Part shown: positions 6,801 to 9,841 of the stretch, in pieces
Numbering within the stretch: position 1 is the first letter of the stretch
Layout of the letters: every line of letters begins with the position of its first letter
Source of the DNA: an uncultured bacterium
Lineage (GTDB): Bacteria; Bdellovibrionota_C; UBA2361; CAKMMH01
Assembly (NCBI GenBank): GCA_927798255.1
Contig: CAKMMH010000055.1
Span: forward strand, 1 to 9,841
DNA length: 9,841 nt
Reading direction: 5' to 3'
The notes under the pieces: generated by a model
Told to the model about the DNA's origin: nothing
What the model saw: only the letters and a program-made list of their open reading frames with translations
The model's database searches: none
Made by a program: the position numbers and the translations under genes

Positions 6801-7694
6801 TTATATTTCATTTATTAACCTATAATTCAGCCCCATTAGCTCTAAATGGTAATCTTTATTTGCTTCAAATTTAATATTTCCTAAGAATACTAACCAAGAT
6901 GAAAAATCTTTTAATCCTTTATCTGAAAAGTTAAATACTATTTCACAGTTTGAAAATCTATTCTTTATAGTATTAAATTCACAGTTTTTAGAAGAAATAT
7001 TAAAATCATCGCTTTTAATAATAAAATTATTTATATATGCAGTGTCGTTTTTATATTTATAAACTGATGAAATTTGAGAAAAATTAATTTTAGGGATTGT
7101 TATATCAAAAATAATTCCAGATAAAGAACTCGGAATAGTTAAATTTCTTGTTATATTTAAATCGTTAATTGAAAAATCACCACCAAGATAAGACAAATAA
7201 TATCCACCTTCGTTTTTATCGAGTTTTAAATCGTAGTTTTTAACATTTAAATATCCACCTTCAACTATTCCGGCAAATGGGATACTTTGTAAAAGTTGAT
7301 GTTTAGATAGATTAACATTTTCTAAAAAGATTTCTCCTCTAATATTATCACTTCTAAAATTCTTCCAAAAGTTAATTTTAGAAGTCCCTTCATACAAAGT
7401 ACCATCACTTTTTACTTCTAAAACAAGTTGCAATAAATCTGTAAGTAATAAATATGGAGTAAATTTATCCAATTCAATATTTAAAAAAGGCTTGTTTTTA
7501 TTAAAAATTTTTAGTGGTTTAAATTCCAATTTTACAGGGTATGAAAAATTCACATCTTCAGTCTGTAAATTAATATTAGCTTCATTATTTATTTTTTTAA
7601 TAATATTTAGTGCGTAATTTCCAGCTAATATTTTAAAAGCTATTAAAAAAATAACAAAAAATATACAAAAAAAACATAAGATTTTTCTTTTCAT
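6801..7694 (-). CDS. GspN/AsmA-like single-pass envelope protein, tentative
   Basis: This 297-residue protein starts with KRK, then one membrane helix (residues about 5-23), then a wholly extracytoplasmic, beta-strand-rich, Asn/Ser/Ile-rich region. Segments such as DVNFSYPVKLEFKPLKIF, SDNIRGEIFLENVNLSKHQLLQSIP, EGGYLNVKNYDLKLDKNEGG and GGDFSINDLNITRNLTIP resemble the repeated short-strand layout of GspN/AsmA-type proteins. Those are periplasmic bridge-like proteins of diderm bacteria, linked to type II secretion (GspN) or lipid transport and outer-membrane assembly (AsmA). This is resemblance only; no hallmark motif proves it. The start at 7692-7694 is set by AGGG 6 nt upstream; a TTG two codons earlier is the alternative. 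It is the last gene of the galE-amrS-superoxide reductase unit, 17 bp after the reductase. If the assignment holds, it argues for an outer membrane in the host. Confidence 0.6.
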   Translation of the reverse strand: MKRKILCFFCIFFVIFLIAFKILAGNYALNIIKKINNEANINLQTEDVNFSYPVKLEFKPLKIFNKNKPFLNIELDKFTPYLLLTDLLQLVLEVKSDGTLYEGTSKINFWKNFRSDNIRGEIFLENVNLSKHQLLQSIPFAGIVEGGYLNVKNYDLKLDKNEGGYYLSYLGGDFSINDLNITRNLTIPSSLSGIIFDITIPKINFSQISSVYKYKNDTAYINNFIIKSDDFNISSKNCEFNTIKNRFSNCEIVFNFSDKGLKDFSSWLVFLGNIKFEANKDYHLELMGLNYRLINEI

Positions 7695-7700
7695 ATACAA

Positions 7701-7704
7701 CCCT
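7701..7704 (-). promoter_or_regulatory. Ribosome binding site of the GspN/AsmA-like gene
   Basis: AGGG on the minus strand lies 6 nt before the ATG at 7692-7694, and it chooses that ATG over the TTG at 7698-7700. Confidence 0.55.
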
Positions 7705-7711
7705 AATAAAC

Positions 7712-8104
7712 TTATGCCTTAATACTAGTTTTCCAAAGACCACGTAAATTGCAATACTCTCTTACAATGTATTCGCCCTTTTCTTTTATACAAAAATGCA
7801 TTTTAGGCTCATCATTTGGATTAAGCTTCTTTTTGATGATTTTATTTGATGGCGTTATTACTTCAATAAAAGATATATAATGTTTTTCTTCCATAGGATG
7901 AATAACTTCACCTACAGTTACAAAAGCTTTGTTATCCTTGATTTCGACAACTGGTAAATGCTTCTCGGTAGCACCATCTGTTGTTTTCCCATCTAAAAGG
8001 CTCATAGGCATTTCACAACAAGTTAGTGTACCTTCACCACTATGTGAAACCTCTATAACGTTACCACAAACACTACATTTATATATTTCAAAATTTTTTG
8101 TCAT
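7712..8104 (-). CDS. dfx: Desulfoferrodoxin (two-iron superoxide reductase), with variant centre II ligand
   Basis: This 130-residue cytoplasmic protein reduces superoxide to hydrogen peroxide in anaerobes without making oxygen. The N-terminal desulforedoxin-like domain has all four cysteines of the FeCys4 centre I: C10, C13, C29 and C30. The C-terminal domain carries the centre II active site: E47-K48-H49 (catalytic Glu and Lys plus a His ligand), H69 and H75 in HPMEEKHY, and C118 as the axial Cys. The fourth equatorial histidine of the family, in the motif CNxHG, is replaced: the sequence reads CNLRG, with Arg121 encoded by CGT at 7742-7744. The ATG at 8102-8104 is favoured because AAGGGG lies 4 nt before it and the family N-terminus begins here; an upstream ATG would add 13 residues overlapping amrS. 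It lies 22 bp after amrS in one operon. Family certain, activity of this variant uncertain. Confidence 0.95.
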   Translation of the reverse strand: MTKNFEIYKCSVCGNVIEVSHSGEGTLTCCEMPMSLLDGKTTDGATEKHLPVVEIKDNKAFVTVGEVIHPMEEKHYISFIEVITPSNKIIKKKLNPNDEPKMHFCIKEKGEYIVREYCNLRGLWKTSIKA

Positions 8105-8108
8105 ATTA

Positions 8109-8114
8109 CCCCTT
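8109..8114 (-). promoter_or_regulatory. Ribosome binding site deciding the desulfoferrodoxin start
   Basis: AAGGGG on the minus strand sits 4 nt before the ATG at 8102-8104. It supports the 130-residue protein rather than a 143-residue form starting at 8143. Confidence 0.6.
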
Positions 8115-8126
8115 ATTAAATAATAA

Positions 8127-9137
8127 TTAAAAATACCCATCACAGACTGTATTACAGTTAGGACAGGAGTTATCTTTTATTTTAATATTGTTTTCTAATA
8201 TTATATATGAATCTCTTTTTATTAATACATTACCACATTTTTTACAATATGTATTTTGATAAATATTATTTCTAACATTTCCAACGTATACATAATTTAT
8301 TCCCATGTCTTTAGCAATATTATGGATTGCTTCAAGTGTAGAATAGCTTGTAGGTTCAATATTTTTCATTTTATATGCTGGGAAAAATGAAGAAAAATGC
8401 AAAGGAACATTTTGTCCTAAATTATTTAGTATCCAATCAATCATTGTTTTTATTGTTTCTAAGTTATCATTAAAACTTGGAATAACTAGATTGGTAATTT
8501 CAAGCCAAATGTTTTTAGTATTTGCGATATATTTTATAGTATCAAGAATCGGATAAAGATTTGCAGAACATAAATTTTTATAAAAACTATCATCAAAAGA
8601 TTTTAAATCAACATTAACTGCATCAATGTACTTATAAAGATCTTCTCTTGGTCCTTTATTAATATAACCATTAGTTACTGCTATCGTTTTTATATTATTT
8701 TCTTTAGCAAGTTTTGCAGTCTCTATAAGGTATTCAATAAATACATTAGGCTCATTATAAGTAAAAGCTAAAAATTCTACATTATTAGCAATTAGAGTAT
8801 CAATAATTAATTTTGGTTCAATAAATTCTGTATCAGGAATGTTTAATGGGTTACTTAGATGATCGTTTTGGCAAAATTTGCATTGTAAGTTACAACCGTA
8901 CGTTCCAAATGAAAAAATTGGACTACCAGGATAAAAATGGAATAAAGGTTTTTTTTCAATCGGGTCAATACAAAACCCAATCCCTTTACCATACGATAAA
9001 GAGTAAAGCTTATCATTGACCCTTTTTCTGACTTTACAAGCGCCTACACAATCCTTATGAAGAATACATTGTGTTGGACATAAAGTACAAACGATGTCTC
9101 CATTATCAAGAACTTGGTAATAATTAGCTATTTTCAA
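8127..9137 (-). CDS. amrS: AmmeMemoRadiSam system radical SAM enzyme
   Basis: This 336-residue radical SAM protein is of the PflA-like COG1180 type. The [4Fe-4S] cluster motif is GCNLQCKFC (81-89; C82, C86, C89), the CX3CX2C that binds S-adenosylmethionine. Before it lies a cysteine-rich N-terminal block, CTLCPTQC (17-24) with C30 and C34, and the family segment DPIEKKPLFHFYPG (58-71). AFTYNEP and DLKSFD fit the SAM barrel. The C-terminus has a zinc-ribbon-like pair, CKKCGN (298-303) and CPNC (325-328). The substrate is unknown; co-occurrence with amrA and amrB defines the system. The start codon is TTG (9135-9137): no ATG precedes the conserved N-terminal segment and this position gives the usual family N-terminus. 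No clear Shine-Dalgarno is seen, so translation may depend on galE, which ends 27 bp upstream. Superoxide reductase follows in the operon. Confidence 0.94.
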   Translation of the reverse strand: MKIANYYQVLDNGDIVCTLCPTQCILHKDCVGACKVRKRVNDKLYSLSYGKGIGFCIDPIEKKPLFHFYPGSPIFSFGTYGCNLQCKFCQNDHLSNPLNIPDTEFIEPKLIIDTLIANNVEFLAFTYNEPNVFIEYLIETAKLAKENNIKTIAVTNGYINKGPREDLYKYIDAVNVDLKSFDDSFYKNLCSANLYPILDTIKYIANTKNIWLEITNLVIPSFNDNLETIKTMIDWILNNLGQNVPLHFSSFFPAYKMKNIEPTSYSTLEAIHNIAKDMGINYVYVGNVRNNIYQNTYCKKCGNVLIKRDSYIILENNIKIKDNSCPNCNTVCDGYF

Positions 9138-9164
9138 TACAGTATAAATTACAAATAAGGTTAA

Positions 9165-9841
9165 TTATTTTTTAGCATCGTTATTATGCCAAATCCAAGC
9201 TGTCTTTATAATATTATCAACATTAGAATTCTTAGGATTCCAACCTAATTCTTCTTTTAATTTTTTAGCATCAGCAACAAGCCTTGGAGGATCACCTGCT
9301 CTCTTTTCAATATCTTGTCTGTTTACTTTTTTACCAGACACTTTTTCAATTGCATTTAAAATTTCTAAAACTGATAGCCCCGTTCCTGTTCCAATATTAT
9401 AAATACCGCCTTCATTTGTTTTTAATAGCTTTTTCATACCAAGAATATGAGCGCTAGAAATGTCAGCAATATGGATATAATCTCTTATGCATGTTCCGTC
9501 TGGGGTATCATAATCTGTACCAAACACTTTAAATACTGAACCTGTCATAGCTGATTTAATAGCAAGAGGTATAATGTGTGTTTCAGGATTATGCCTTTCT
9601 CCCATTTGGCCATTTTCATTTGCACCAGATGCGTTAAAATACCTAAATATTACTGATTTAAATCCGTATGCAACCTCAAAATCTTTAAGGATATTTTCTA
9701 CAACTAATTTCGTTTTTCCATAAGGATTAATAGGATTTTGAGGGGTATCTTCCGTTATAGGGAATTTTTCTGGCATTCCATACGTTGCGCATGTAGATGA
9801 AAAAATAAACTTCTTAACGTTAAATTCTTTCATCATTGTTA
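9165..9841 (-). CDS. galE: UDP-glucose 4-epimerase, C-terminal part (5' end outside window)
   Basis: The frame is open to the right edge, so the first visible methionines are internal. The enzyme, an extended short-chain dehydrogenase with bound NAD, interconverts UDP-glucose and UDP-galactose for galactose use or for envelope sugars. Visible features are KFIFSSTCATYG (the catalytic Ser/Thr strand), the YGKTK motif with Tyr39 and Lys43 counted from the first visible Met, RYFNASGA, HNPETHIIP, the substrate-binding DGTCIRDYIH, YNIGTG, and the C-terminal RAGDPPRLVAD and LGWNP blocks. The Rossmann GxxGxxG end is missing. About two thirds of the roughly 330-residue enzyme is visible. It is the first visible gene of the operon with amrS, desulfoferrodoxin and the GspN/AsmA-like protein; a functional link to them is not evident and may be only co-transcription. 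Confidence 0.95.
   Translation of the reverse strand, partial: TMMKEFNVKKFIFSSTCATYGMPEKFPITEDTPQNPINPYGKTKLVVENILKDFEVAYGFKSVIFRYFNASGANENGQMGERHNPETHIIPLAIKSAMTGSVFKVFGTDYDTPDGTCIRDYIHIADISSAHILGMKKLLKTNEGGIYNIGTGTGLSVLEILNAIEKVSGKKVNRQDIEKRAGDPPRLVADAKKLKEELGWNPKNSNVDNIIKTAWIWHNNDAKK

Noticed and set aside
7929..8123. 64-codon open frame on the plus strand
   Set aside because: Antisense to desulfoferrodoxin, where the iron-binding cysteines and histidines establish the coding strand.
1..9841. Possible alternative genetic code, because all eleven visible stops are TAA
   Set aside because: All genes read through intact in the standard code with family motifs and no internal TGA. Exclusive TAA use is expected at this base composition; the window gives no positive sign of TGA or TAG recoding.
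1..9841. Mobile element, defence island or CRISPR array
   Set aside because: No transposase, integrase, nuclease, regularly spaced repeats or target-site duplications are seen; the genes have uniform composition and housekeeping character.

Overview
This is an AT-rich window (roughly 30% GC by eye) carrying eleven protein-coding genes. The two at the window ends run off the edge. All eleven visible stop codons are TAA. Peptidoglycan enzymes, a GspN/AsmA-like protein with a short cytoplasmic tail, a superoxide reductase and a transmembrane Ser/Thr kinase suggest an anaerobic or microaerophilic, probably diderm bacterium. A gut-type non-photosynthetic cyanobacterial relative (Melainabacteria/Gastranaerophilales-like) would fit, and Elusimicrobia or a candidate-phylum lineage would also fit. 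This placement is an inference of low confidence. I see no rRNA, tRNA, CRISPR or insertion sequence.

Layout. Positions 2-709 (+) hold the C-terminal part of a membrane Ser/Thr kinase. It converges on a small secreted or membrane-anchored coiled-coil protein (944-1435, -), and a long hairpin (856-914) lies between the two stops. From 5370 leftwards runs a minus-strand cell-wall cluster: alpha/beta hydrolase, membrane-anchored MurF-type ligase, D-Ala-D-Ala ligase. Ddl makes the dipeptide that MurF-type ligases attach to the UDP-MurNAc-tripeptide. The MurF here lacks room for the usual substrate-binding N-terminal domain and carries about six membrane segments instead. From 5455 rightwards, divergent from the hydrolase, run amrB (MEMO-like) and amrA (AMMECR1-like), overlapping by 29 nt. 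A second minus-strand operon enters from the right edge: galE (partial), amrS (radical SAM), desulfoferrodoxin and a GspN/AsmA-like protein. Its last stop lies one base from the amrA stop.

The window therefore contains all three members of the AmmeMemoRadiSam set (amrA, amrB, amrS) in two convergent units. A superoxide reductase and an envelope protein are co-transcribed with the radical SAM member. The set is widely conserved, but its biochemical role in bacteria is not settled to my knowledge. The most notable single residue is in the superoxide reductase: the C-terminal active-site histidine (CNxH) is an arginine (CNLR), while every other metal ligand I can identify is present.
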